Assembly: GCA_028023455.1 (NCBI GenBank)
Contig: JAQFVV010006255.1
Location: 3,288,001 to 3,352,000, forward strand
DNA: 64,000 nt
Direction: 5' to 3'
From: Epiperipatus broadwayi
Lineage: Eukaryota; Onychophora; Udeonychophora; Euonychophora; Peripatidae
Shown here: one piece after another, positions 11,440 to 22,565 of the stretch
Numbering within the stretch: the first letter of the stretch is position 1
Layout of the letters: every line of letters starts with the position of its first letter
Made by a program: the position numbers and the translations under genes
The notes under the pieces: generated by a model
Told to the model about the DNA's origin: nothing
Databases searched by the model: none
Seen by the model: the letters and a program-made list of their open reading frames with translations, nothing else

Positions 11440-11890
11440 TTTATTGATCATTTATTAAATTATCTCAAAAATGGAATACTACAGTGTTTGACAGAGCATA
11501 ATGATTATAAATATCATAGTTTTTTTATCATTATCTCTAATTACTTAACTAATATTTTTAAAAATAAAACATTAAAAAAAAATCTAAGTATTAATATTAA
11601 TATATTTGTTTCATAAACTATTATGCAAATAATTTGTAAGCATAATCATAAATATTTAAATAAACTACAAAATTATACATTTCCCCACTTTCATTGCTGA
11701 CAACAATCAAAGGAGAGTTTACATGTTTGTTTATATGCCCTAAATCAACAAATCTACCAACCAGCAACCTTATCACAAAATGAATGTAAAATTGGCAAAA
11801 TAATGTTAACGATAACTACAAAAGTGATATAAAGCCAATAATTTATGAAGTGCCATTTGTTAATATCATAGAATTAATGTAAGTAAATAA
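11440..11890. repeat. Dispersed repeat A, copy 3
   Basis: It aligns well with 17000-17520. Shared blocks are 'tttgacagagcataatgat' against 'tttgatagaacataatgat', 'actatgcaaata' type sequence, 'aaataaactacaaaattat', 'caaatctaccaaccagc' against 'gaacctattaacc', and 'aaaatgaatgtaaaattgg' against 'caaatgaatgtgaaactg'. No coding capacity. Confidence 0.55.
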
Positions 11891-12174
11891 ATAAAATACC
11901 TCTTCTTTATACACTCTTTTAAGTATAAAATTATTTCTTTATTATTATCTATTGATTAAGAGTTTTAACTGTCTCAGACTCTTCATCATATTCATATTAT
12001 ATAAATATAATTAACAACAATATAACATTAATTTTTATGCATAATTTTTAATTAATTTTATACCTGAACTCAATAAACATTTTCATTGTTGGCTTTCAAT
12101 CACTCTAATATTACTAGTTTTTATATTATTGTAGCAAATTTTTGGTCATTTTATAAAGGAAAATGTATCATATG

Positions 12175-12790
12175 ATGCTGCCACCTTTAGAATTATTTTA
12201 CAAGTAAAAAATCAATAATATTTAAATTTAAAACTATAAAAATGATAGAAGGTGGGTTTTCCAAGGCACTGATTGGTTGTTTTTCATTTTCAACAAAAAG
12301 AAGCATTTGTTAACAATTTTGACAGATCTAAGTTCTTTGTTTTGATTTTCAAAATGAAAATGTATGTTTCAGAGTATTTTTTTTACATATTATAAATTAT
12401 TTTCATAAAATATGCTAAAAATATAATTATTTTAGAAAAATAGTTAAGATTTTAGTAAAAATTATTTACTTTTACAAGAAAATAAATTGAGAAAGAAATT
12501 AATGACATAGGCTGCATTTTCCAATAAGTTATGAAATGTTTGTTTTATGTTTTCCACTATAGATTATTTTTATCACATATAAATAAAAATTTATTTTCAA
12601 AAAAACTTTTGTTTGCTTTAATAATCTGACAAATTATTAATTTGCTTTTTACAAATGAAACTAAAACAAATATAATATTAAAAGATGAATATATTTTTAC
12701 TGCTGATTTTGTAATTGACCACTCAAAAGTTTAGAACATTAAATTACTTGGCCAATAGGCATTTTGATCATTGAAAAGGTTAATACATAT
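12175..12790 (-). repeat. Dispersed repeat F, copy 2, inverted
   Basis: This is the reverse complement of 10340-11190, so the two copies form an inverted pair of about 2.4 kb with a 1-kb centre. Read on the minus strand it contains 'attggccaagtaattt', 'attacaaaatcagcag', 'aataatttgtcagattat', 'cttgtaaaagtaaa', 'caaccaatcagtgcc' and 'ttttttacttgtaaaat', in the same order as copy 1. No ORF. Confidence 0.65.
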
Positions 12791-13529
12791 AACTTAAATC
12801 TTTTTTTAATAACTCTAAATTTTATTAATTTTGGTTAATGTTTATATTTGATTTATTTATATGTTTATTAAAATTATTTTATTTTTTATCTATATATATA
12901 TTATTTTTTTATATCTCTTGCATTCTTTTGTGTATAATTTTTATTTTTTTATTTTTGATTCTTCTTCTATTTGTTTATTTTATTATAATAATACAGAATA
13001 AAACAAAATTAAAAAAATTTAATGTTATTAACAGAATAATATAAGAGAAGGTAAGTAAATTAATAAAAATGATATTAGATATAAATATTAAATAAAATAT
13101 AATAATTAAAATACTGTAACTTCATAATTGAGCATTTCAGAATAATTTATAATTCTCGTAATAATTTAATTAAGTTAATAATCCACTGTAATAGTATTTA
13201 CAAATATATTTATATCTATGTCCATTATTTTTAAGGGAGAAAAAAAAAGAATGATAGTTATAGGAAAATGATTGCATTATAAACATAGCAAAATTATAGA
13301 TAATTTAATGATTATTTAATAAAATATTTCTATGTATAAAATAAATAAGTTACTTTAAATGAAGTTCATATATTATAATTCAAATATTTTATACCCGTTG
13401 TCAAACAATGTGTGTGGATATTTATATATAAACATTTTCATGTATACATATATATCAATCTACACACAATTTTTACTTATAAATATATAATAGAAAATCA
13501 TATAACATTACAGAATTAGCTAAAAAACT
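12791..13529. other. Extremely AT-rich DNA, no gene
   Basis: The 68-codon open frame at 12838-13044 encodes almost only Phe, Ile, Leu and Tyr, as expected from AT-rich sequence by chance. No element recognised. Confidence 0.55.
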
Positions 13530-13605
13530 TACTAAAATTTTTTCACAATCATGGTTTCATCTATTAACAAATAAATGTTTTTAAGTGAAATTCATCAAGA
13601 TACAT

Positions 13606-13643
<38 letters not shown>

Positions 13644-13940
13644 TAGCCTTCCCATCATTCACTTCAAAAAACAATTTCTTTAACATCACAGGATAGCCTC
13701 AGATGCAAGAAAATTCATCATTAGAGTTTCTTCTTTTTTTTTTAATTCTTAAATATAAAATCATCATTCTCATTAAGACATCTTTTGATGTTAAAGGAAA
13801 TTAATTTGAGATAAATGATGCAAAGGCTATTTTGTTTTGTATTTATATGTTGTATGTATCTTGTTGAATTTCACTTGAAAAGGTCTATTTGTTAATAGAT
13901 AAAACCATGGTTGTGGAAGAATTTGAATAAAATATTGTTT
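13530..13940. mobile_element. Fold-back element, arms about 165 bp
   Basis: The left arm, about 13536-13715, and right arm, about 13770-13935, are diverged reverse complements. 'catctattaacaaata' on the left answers 'atttgttaatagata' on the right, 'aagtgaaattcatcaagat' answers 'tcttgttgaatttcactt', and 'aaaatagcct' answers 'aggctatttt'. A (AT)n tract of about 26 bases at 13613-13639 lies in the left arm. The centre is T-rich. No ORF is present, so it is a non-autonomous fold-back of unknown superfamily. Confidence 0.65.
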
Positions 13941-15265
13941 ATGACTAGTATTGTAATGTTAAATGATTTTTTACTTTATTTATATTTACTAGTATAATGG
14001 TAGGCAGTATTTAGTATTATATATATGTAATTTTAATACCAGAAGAATTAAAAAATCAGAGTTTATGTAAGTTATAGTTTTTACATAAGATTACGGCTTT
14101 TAGATAAGTAATATTTTCCAATCACTTATTTTATTGTAAAAAACAATTTTTACAAATATTTTTTTTCCCACTTTACTTAATCTCTTGATATGTAGAAAGC
14201 ATTTGTGATTTTATGAAGGTTTCTGACATTCAGCATTTAATGGTGAATGATGGATATATTCCTAAATATTGTCGTATTTATAAGTCTGTCATTAATAATT
14301 TTAAAAGAAAGATATTTTTCTAAATAAAAATACATCATAAAATTAAACATCACATTTAATTGTTCTTCTTGATGAATTTTTTGTATGCTTTTAACGTTTG
14401 ATTTTAGTGTTATACCCATATTCTATATCAGAATTTAATCAATTTAAATAGATTTGGTAATATATATACAAATGAAAAAATTCTAAAAAGTCATATGTGA
14501 ACTTTGCAAATATTGAAAAAATGTGATTATAATAACATCAATAGATATTTTCATCATTGATCAGATGAAAGAGAAGAATCACTCTTACGAAATTAGTGAA
14601 TTCATTTTCAATTGAAATTTGTTTTTAAAATATGAATGAAAAAATATGAATCTCTGATAAGTCTATCAAATTCTGCTTTAAAATATGAAAATTGATTTTC
14701 CATTTTAAAAATATTTCAATTTATTCTATTATGATGTCTGCAATGATGTATTGGCTATAATTGTCATGAGATAGGCATAAGTAGATTGTCATGATTTTCT
14801 TTGTTAATGTTGCATTAGAAGTTATTTCTTTGTATTTTTAAAAATAAAATCTGTATATATAAAATAACAGCATAACCATGAATTTTAATAAACTCCAAAA
14901 AAATAATGTTTTAAGTTACTTCAAAAATGTTCTCATAATAACCTTGCAAATAACCATGGGTACTCATGACAAAGAAAAAGTCAACAAAGATTAGAAGGCA
15001 GTACTAAAACTCTCTTTGTTCTGCTTCTATTCAATAATTCTGGCATTTTTTGAATTTTTTAAATTGAAATATCAATATATTTAAAAGATACATGAATTTA
15101 TGAATTAAAAAATGACAACATAGTTTTATAATAAGTTACAATAACAGTGTTTTATTGTGAATATATCTGGTGAGTGCCTTTATGCTGATGACTGTATAAG
15201 TTAAAAAACATTTCAAATTTAACTATGTCACATTGACTTTTTATGCATTTGGCTGAAGAAGCAAT
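13941..15265. other. AT-rich DNA, no gene
   Basis: The 60-codon minus-strand ORF at 14237-14419 has no recognisable domain. No repeat boundary is visible. Confidence 0.5.
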
Positions 15266-15360
15266 TTTCACACAGCTTTAATGCTATGCAGGTTTGCTGC
15301 ATGGTAGAATATCAAACTCTGGAATGCAAGGTCCTTGGATCAATTCCAGTACTCATATGT
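15266..15360 (+). repeat. Degraded tRNA-like SINE fragment (possible)
   Basis: A 'gcatggtagaatatc' string near 15299 and 'ggatcaattcc' near 15335 resemble A and B boxes about 36 bases apart, as in tRNA-derived SINEs. No poly(A) tail or duplication was found, so this is only suggestive. Confidence 0.3.
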
Positions 15361-15486
15361 CTTATAAACTTTCAAGCAATAACCATTTGATTATTCACTT
15401 ATTTTATTTTTATTACATACAAGTATTCCATAAAGATAACATATCATAGAAAACAATAAAGCTGAGAAAATATAATCATTATCATA

Positions 15487-15949
15487 AATATAATAATATT
15501 AAATCGTGCTTTCACACTTCCAACGTAAAGCTATAACAACAAATTGAAAACTAAATTAAATGGCTGAGTGCTTTCAAAAAGATGTACTTCTCATATTCAT
15601 AGCCAGTTATGATCCTTTCTTTGGAATCATTATATAATTGAATCTGATATGCAAATTATATGCAAATAAGTGACTAAAACCATCTTTTAGATATCGCAAA
15701 ACATGCATCCTTACGATTAATGGTGAAAGAGTCCTCTGCTATAAAATATGCTTCTTTTACCTTTCGCTTAATATCATGTCTCTCAGTACAATATAATGAT
15801 TCCAAAGAAAGGATCATAACTGGCTATGAATATGAAAAGTACATCTTCTTGAAAGCGCTCAGCCATTTAATTTAGTTTTCAATTTGTTGTTATAGCTTTA
15901 CATTGGAAGTGTGAAAGCACAATTTAATATTATTATATTGAAGACAAAC
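15487..15949. mobile_element. Fold-back element, arms about 150 bp
   Basis: Arms at about 15487-15636 and 15790-15949 are reverse complements at high identity. The outer ends read AATATAATAATATTAAAT and its complement. Inside are 'gtgctttcacacttcca' against 'tggaagtgtgaaagcac', and 'ttatgatcctttctttgga' against 'tccaaagaaaggatcataa'. The spacer of about 150 bases has no ORF. High arm identity suggests a fairly recent insertion. Superfamily unknown. Confidence 0.75.
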
Positions 15950-16789
15950 ATAAAGTATAAATATACAGGTTATTACTCAATATCATAAAATAAAAAATAA
16001 ATAATTTAAATATTTTGAAAGTTATTTATTGTAAATTTATTTATAAATTGCTAATTTTGGAATATAATTTTAAAAATAAGAATAATATTAGTAAATTAAA
16101 ATTACTCTGCATAAAATTATAATAAAAATGATAAAATTTTACTTCCCAATTATATTTCTAGCAGTTCATTTGATAATAATCAGGACATTTTAAATTTAAG
16201 GTTTTAGTTGAGAGCTTTTTATTTGGAAGAAATGGGGGACTCTTTTCTAACAAGATAAATATTAGATTATTTATAATTCTAAGATAGTATGTAATTTGCT
16301 TATATTAAATGTTTGATATATGCAAATAGAGAAATTATATAATAATTTCTTTCAAATATTTATTAATAACATACCTTATTAACCATATTTAAAAAATTGA
16401 TCACATGTATTTATTTACAAAAACAAAACTGTATATATATATATATATATATTGCCAATTTCTTCTATAAACTTTTGGTAAATTTATCTTTATAATAAAA
16501 AATAAATTTCTGTTGAAGCAATTCACTTCAATATAAAACTTAATCATTAAGAAACTATAATTATTAATATTTATCCTTAAAGTTTTTATCAATTTATTTA
16601 TAGAATCTCCATACTTGATTGCTCCCTGTTTTTTCTTTTGTTTTTTTTTCAATAATTGTTTTTTAAAAAAATAGCTTTCATGAAAAAAAATTATAAAAAT
16701 AATTTAACTATTTCACATTTCAACATTTATCCAGCTATTCCTAGAGGCAATTTGAATGAATATTTCAACATTTTTAACAAAGCATTCAA
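15950..16789. other. AT-rich DNA, no gene
   Basis: A (TA)n tract lies at about 16434-16452. The 83-codon minus ORF across it reads through the microsatellite as repeated Tyr-Ile and is not a gene. Confidence 0.5.
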
Positions 16790-17525
16790 TATTATTAATT
16801 TTTAAAATGGACTTGATTTGTTAGAAATATAAGTTTATAAATGAAAAACATCATAAAACATAATATTTGAAATTTCCAAATATAGAAAAAAAATTGAGAT
16901 TAAATGTGAATGAATAATTAGAAAGTTACCATAAATCTATGAATTTCTGTTTTAAAATTTAAAATTGCATTTATATTTATTAAATTATGACAAAAGTTCA
17001 AGTATTGTAGTATTTGATAGAACATAATGATCATAGTTTTCTTTTTATTGTTATTTCAAATTTCTTATCTTGTATTTTTAAAAATGAAACATATTTCAAA
17101 AACATTTAAGTATAAACATGAATATATTTTATTTTTAATAATTACTATGCAAATATTTTGTAAAAATAATTATAAATGTTTAAATAAGCTATGAAATTAT
17201 GTGTCTTTTTTGCTTATAATTAACAATGTCAAATTGGTTTATGTACCCAAGATCAATGAACCTATTAACCGATGATTCTACCAAGCTTTTCATAGCCCAT
17301 CTCTGTGTATTATCCTGTGGAATACTGACATCTTTAATATTTTTTTTGAACTAATAAAGCAATATTTATTTTATTTTTAATTTTTACCATCAAATGAATG
17401 TGAAACTGATAAAATAGTGCTAAAGTAATCCACAAAAGATAGGTTTAAAACCAAAGCACAGCAGAGTCATCACAATACTTTATGAAACACCAATTATCAT
17501 TATCATTGAGTTAACTATGTATAAG
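16790..17525. repeat. Dispersed repeat A, copy 4
   Basis: The longest uninterrupted view of family A. It matches 11440-11890 over most of its length, 9968-10015 at its left, 1930-2060 by 'ctgacatctt' and the T-run block, and 8780-8840 near its start. No ORF above background, so the element class cannot be named. It is useful as the reference copy for building a consensus. Confidence 0.55.
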
Positions 17526-18104
17526 ATGACAAACAATATGCATGTATTCCAGTTTACTTAAAGACAAAGTCTCATTATTTAGGTTTTTAAATGTGATATA
17601 ATTTGGAAAAAATATAAAAGATAAAAAGTTACTTTAAATAACTGCACTGGTAAAAAGAACTAAAAGAGAGAAGAGATTGGGAAAATAAATTTAATCTTAA
17701 AACATTTTTCTATGAAATAAAAAATATTCTTAATATTAGAAATATAATAGTAAAGTAAAATTATGATTATTACTCTTTTTTTAATAAAATGATACAAAGC
17801 TGTTTCAGTTTAAAAAGTAATTATTCTTTCAAAAATATATTGCTTAGGAGTGTGATTTATCAATAGCAAGAATCATATGGTAAATTATTCATGATATGTA
17901 ATACTTAAGAACCCTATTGATAGATTAAATATTTGAAAGTTTCATTCAAGTTTAATCTGAACTGAAGTTTTTTTAAAAAAATATATTATTCAGAGGAGAG
18001 TTGATTCTAATCAATAATCAATGTGATAAAATGTTATTTAAAAAACAGTGAAGTTATGAAAAACAACATGTATCTCAATGGCACTGTTTTAAGAACAGAA
18101 GAAA
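17526..18104. other. AT-rich DNA, no gene
   Basis: No element recognised. Only short chance ORFs. Confidence 0.4.
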
Positions 18105-18182
18105 GCAAATCATTATATATATATATCATGGATATCAAGTTGCAAATCATTATATATATATATCATGGATATCAAGTTGCAA
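18105..18182 (+). repeat. Two-unit tandem repeat of 37 bp
   Basis: Unit 1 at 18105-18141 and unit 2 at 18142-18178 are near identical, each with GCAAATCATT, a (TA)n core and TCATGGATATCAAGTT. The repeat overlaps the left end of MITE D at 18170. The 65-codon ORF here is only this array. It looks like microsatellite-linked expansion at a MITE edge. Confidence 0.75.
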
Positions 18183-18268
18183 TGTTTAGTGTCTCTCTAT
18201 ATATATTAGATTATATATAAAAGTGAATTTTCACTTTAATTGTTTACAGAATGTTGCCTTGACAACAG
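18170..18268. mobile_element. MITE family D, copy 1
   Basis: It shares with 38490-38593 a left end ATCAAGTTGCAA and a right end TTGCCTTGACAACAG, which are near inverted repeats of each other, and a central 'tatatattagat/tggatcat' block. The element is about 100 bp and non-coding. Sequence just beyond the right end ('attgagattgttgattttt') is also shared, so the true element may extend to about 18305. Confidence 0.5.
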
Positions 18269-20950
18269 ATTGAGATTGTTGATTTTTATTGATAATGGTA
18301 TTATTCAAGTATTGACTGCTTTCATGTACACACATATATTAAATATGTAAATATATTTTGAAAATATCTAAAAACAATAAGAATAAAAGTTATCAAATAT
18401 GTGTGATTTAGTTACTATATATATAAAATTGACAATCTATCAGCAGTTTCTTTTAGGAAAGCATATCTTTCATACAAATATAACAACTACTTATATATAC
18501 ATTACAAGCAAATTTAACTGATTTGATTTTGAAACATGAATATTTGACACTTTTTCTATAAAATATCTAATTACAATTTGCATATACTTGAATAAATACG
18601 CAATGGTAAATCAAGAATTAATTGTAGGTAGCTTCAAACTATAACATTATTTTTTACTTTTAGTTTACTTTTAAAAAAATCTATTTTTTCCCTGATACCA
18701 ACCCGACAATTTTGATGAAATTCCACTCAAAATTAATGCAGAACTTTGTATATTTTTTAATTTTTTTTAAAATAAAATGTTTCCTTTAGTTTAGACTTTT
18801 ATAAAAAGTAATTACGAACTACCTTCCCCGTTTGGACTGAAGATTTCATCATATTACTAACATCTTTGTTGTTGCAGTGTTTGATTTTTTTACTATGATT
18901 CTAACCTAAATAATAGACATAGATAGTGAATGTGCCTCAATAATCATTGTGCCATGACGATCAGCTAAAACATGAATTACGTATATAAATATAGAATGGC
19001 GCTTAAGTTTAGATCTGTAGCCATTTTCCTATAAATTTTTTTAAACTTACAAAGTTTTCTTTTTCAGATCTATTATAATTTAATTAAGTAAAATTCTATC
19101 ATCAAAATGGAAAGTTAAGCACAGCAATTAGTTCTATTTAAATTATTTAAACTGTGATTTTAAAAAAAAATCCTCATTGAATTTTGAGTCCAGCGTTCAA
19201 AATATAGTGATAATTCTGTTACCTAAAAAAGAAGCTCATGATGGTTCTAATAACCAAATGGTAAATGTTATGATCTCCAAAATTTCGATATATTTATAAT
19301 GTTCTAGGTGAGAATGTTTTAACATCCAAACTATTTCTATATAATAATGAGCACTGCTAATTGCTCTAATAAGCTTTATTGATAAATGCCAGCAAAAGAA
19401 AGCATTTCAGACACTAGATCTAAAAATGCCAACCCAAAGACGGTATTTATCTAAAAGTTAACTATTAAATTAAAAAATCTAAATTTTTCAGATACCTATA
19501 TGTCTTCAATCCCAGTTATCTAACTTAAATAGTTAATGTGTCTTTATAAGAATCTGTTTTTAAAAAATATGTATAGAAAATCTTTTAAAAAGATTTGTTG
19601 CATTTTTATATGTACCAGAGATTTTATGTGCAATGCATAAAATATATACAAAATTCATAACATGTAAACCTATTATTTATTTTATAATTAAATTGAAAAT
19701 GAAGATAGCATGACTATTTATTGATCAAAGGTGGAAGACGATAGTTGCTATTTTTTTTCATCTGACAAACTCTATTTCCAACATATTATATGTGTAGATA
19801 TGTATAAATGTGCATGCATGTAAAAAGCACATTTAACTTAAATAATTGAAAATTTGTTGCTACTTTTTTTAAAAAATAAACTATATTTTTAACTTCGTTA
19901 TGTATCTTTTTATTTTTCATTAAATATAGAACAAAGCATTTTTGTAATCGTTATTAATCGGATTAGTTCTATTGTCTGATGTTATTAATATTTATTCTGC
20001 CATTTTAGGTTTAACAAAATGACAAAATATTTTTTTGAAAATGTATAATAAGGGCTGACAATTCATATATGAAATATAATTTTCTTATCAAAATAATGAT
20101 TCAAGTACTATTAAATAATGAAAGACATAAACTTAGTCTGACGTTATTCGATATTTTAGTCCATTTCATTTTACTGATAAAATTTTTAGATCTAATTTAA
20201 ATCTGAAATATATATTTCTTTTGGAAATATCAACACGTTAAAGATAAATTGTATTGAGATATATGTTAGCAACACATACATATAATATTTATATATTAAT
20301 TACCCCATCGTCCATTCAGCTAACATATAAGAAGCAAATAAAGCTTTTTTTAAAATCAATTCACTGCCAAAATGAAAGCCTTTCAACAAATACAAGTTGC
20401 AGAAAAGTTTTGTAAATAATATATAGTCTTAAATATTTCCATCGCCCTGTGGTTTAATGCAGTTTATTTAGAGTGGCAGACTCAAATGTTAAAGGTCAAC
20501 TAATGTCACAAATCTCTTGAGCTACTAACAATTCAATTATTTTTAATTCTTTTTACTCATTTTTTTTAAAAAAATGAGCAACGTATTATATATCACTTAT
20601 AACCAATCTCATATAAATTTGGTTTATGATAAATGTTTAATCTCTTAGTAAAAACCTAAGTATTTTATATCAATTTTGAAAAAATAATAAACTAAAGTAT
20701 ATTTTCTGCTTTTTATAAAGTTAAACATTGAATATATCTGCAGATTAATAACTGCCACTATATTATCAACAAATATATGTACTAAAGTCTAAAACACTCA
20801 CTAATATGGCAACATAATATTACTAGTTTCATGTATACCAAACTCAGGATACATATGTTACCCTTGATGTTTATTGCATCACATGAAAGTAATTCACATT
20901 ATATTTAAACAAGTAGTATACAGACAAATAGTAACACTAAGAATTGTTAA
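18269..20950. other. AT-rich DNA, no gene
   Basis: No supported gene or element in 2.7 kb. Slightly GC-richer short patches occur at 18820-18850 and 18950-19030. (TA)n tracts are scattered. Confidence 0.45.
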
Positions 20951-22045
20951 CTTACAAGCTGGAGGATAATAAATAATAATTATTCACTGCATTAAAACCC
21001 TCAATTTCATGGTGAACTAAATGTTGGCCACTTTTCAGGTGATATGCAAAAAAAGTTTGTGTATAGACAATACTTAGACAAATCTTATGAATTGAACTAA
21101 AAACCTGAATGCAAAAAGCTCTTAATTTTTTAAAACTAGCATGGAACTGCACCATGTAGTAAAACAGTATGAAGAGCAGATTATTATGTAATTACTAAGG
21201 CATACAATGTTGATAGAACTATACAGTTATTATAGATAGCTTAAATAAAAAATGAGAAATAATATAAATATATCACGAAACTATATACTGCATATTCAAA
21301 TTAAGAAGTGGAGTTTTATGTTAATTAAAATCTTACTATTAAAGTTAATCAAAATATTAAAATCATAATACTAAATATTTGCAAAGAGTGAGTTCTTTAC
21401 AACATTAAAATCTATTTCTATATTTATGTCCATCTATTTTATTTATCCATTATCAAGAAATTGAGAATAAAAAAGATAGGCTTTTAGGAGAAAGAAAAAA
21501 ACCTTTGTGGAGGTTATAATACAAAATCACATAAATCTCAGAGTTATTAGATTAAGTTTACTTTAGCTTGCTATCTATTATATAATTATCATAAGTACTA
21601 CATAAAATAAAGATATTCTATAGGAATACCTTTAGAATAGACTAATGTATCATAAAAAAGTTTAGTTTTAGTGGCATTAAGTTTGGTTTTTATTACATTT
21701 CTATGTTCAATTGCATAATTAATAATATATCTATTAAATAGAAATAATCTTGTGACTAATAAAAAAGATAAACTTCAATTGGATTTTCCATTTGAGAGTT
21801 TTTATGTTTTTACAATGTAAAACAATTTCAGAGGTAATCATAGTTTTGCTAAACAAAATTAAAAAAATAAGATTCATGTAAAACCAAAAAATGTTGAAAA
21901 AATCATGCTTAAAAAGCAAATAAATGTTAAGTTTTAGTAATAAATAGATTCTATCATTTTTGTTTAGATATTTTAAAAGACTAAACATCAAGAAATAAAG
22001 ATCCTTACTAAATTTTTATTAAAAAGAAAACTAATTTTTTTTAGA
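20951..22045. other. AT-rich DNA, no gene
   Basis: Minus-strand ORFs at 20952-21155 (67 codons) and 21734-21991 (85 codons) have no recognisable domain. The first has a more balanced composition than most but no splice context worth noting. Treated as chance. Confidence 0.4.
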
Positions 22046-22565
22046 TATTAGACCAATGGTTCCCAACCTTTATTTGTCCACACTCCATCTAAGCATCTTT
22101 AAAATCCTGATGACCTCCCCCTTCCCACATGACATGTAATTCTTATTATTCAAAAAGAGAACTCCTATTCATATGGAGGCCATTAACAAAAAATCAGTTG
22201 AAATACAACAGAATTCAAGGCACTTATCTTGCTCCAAGTAACAATAGAGAGATAAGGAGTAAAGGTTATCTAAGCAGAAAAGATACTGAGAAGAAGATGG
22301 AGCAGAATTAAAGAGATAAGGAGTAAAGGTTATCTAAGCAGAAAAGATACTGAGAAGAAGATGGAGCAGAAAGAAAAAAATTCAAAAAATTTTTTGACTT
22401 AATTTATAGATAATAAGATATAAGAACAATTATCAGGCTTTCAAATTCACTTTTAATAAACTCAAAAAAAATTAACTGTTAAAAACACATTCTTGAACCC
22501 CCCTCCCCAATCACTTTACCATTCTGTGGACCATGTGCCCTACATTGGGAACCACTGTATTAAAT
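22046..22565. mobile_element. Non-autonomous hAT element with tandem duplication
   Basis: The element body is 22054-22557, about 504 bp. The left terminus is CAATGGTTCCCAACCTTT, and the right terminus ATTGGGAACCACTG reads CAGTGGTTCCCAAT in reverse, which is the classic hAT end. It is flanked by TATTAGAC (22046-22053) and TATTAAAT (22558-22565), an 8-bp target duplication with two transition differences, as expected for an old hAT insertion. No transposase remains. A 64-bp unit is duplicated in tandem at about 22247-22374 (AGTAAAGGTTATCTAAGC in each unit). The 60-codon ORF at 22129-22311 is part of this element. Confidence 0.82.

Noticed and set aside
12838-13044. 68-codon ORF resembling a membrane protein
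   Set aside because: The hydrophobic run is a by-product of T-rich sequence: nearly all codons are TTT, ATT, TTA or TAT.
20952-21155. Minus-strand 67-codon ORF as an exon
   Set aside because: Composition is moderately balanced, but there is no recognisable domain and no convincing splice signals.
22129-22311. 60-codon ORF with basic residues
   Set aside because: Part of the interior of a non-autonomous hAT element, and its C-terminal part lies in a 64-bp tandem repeat.
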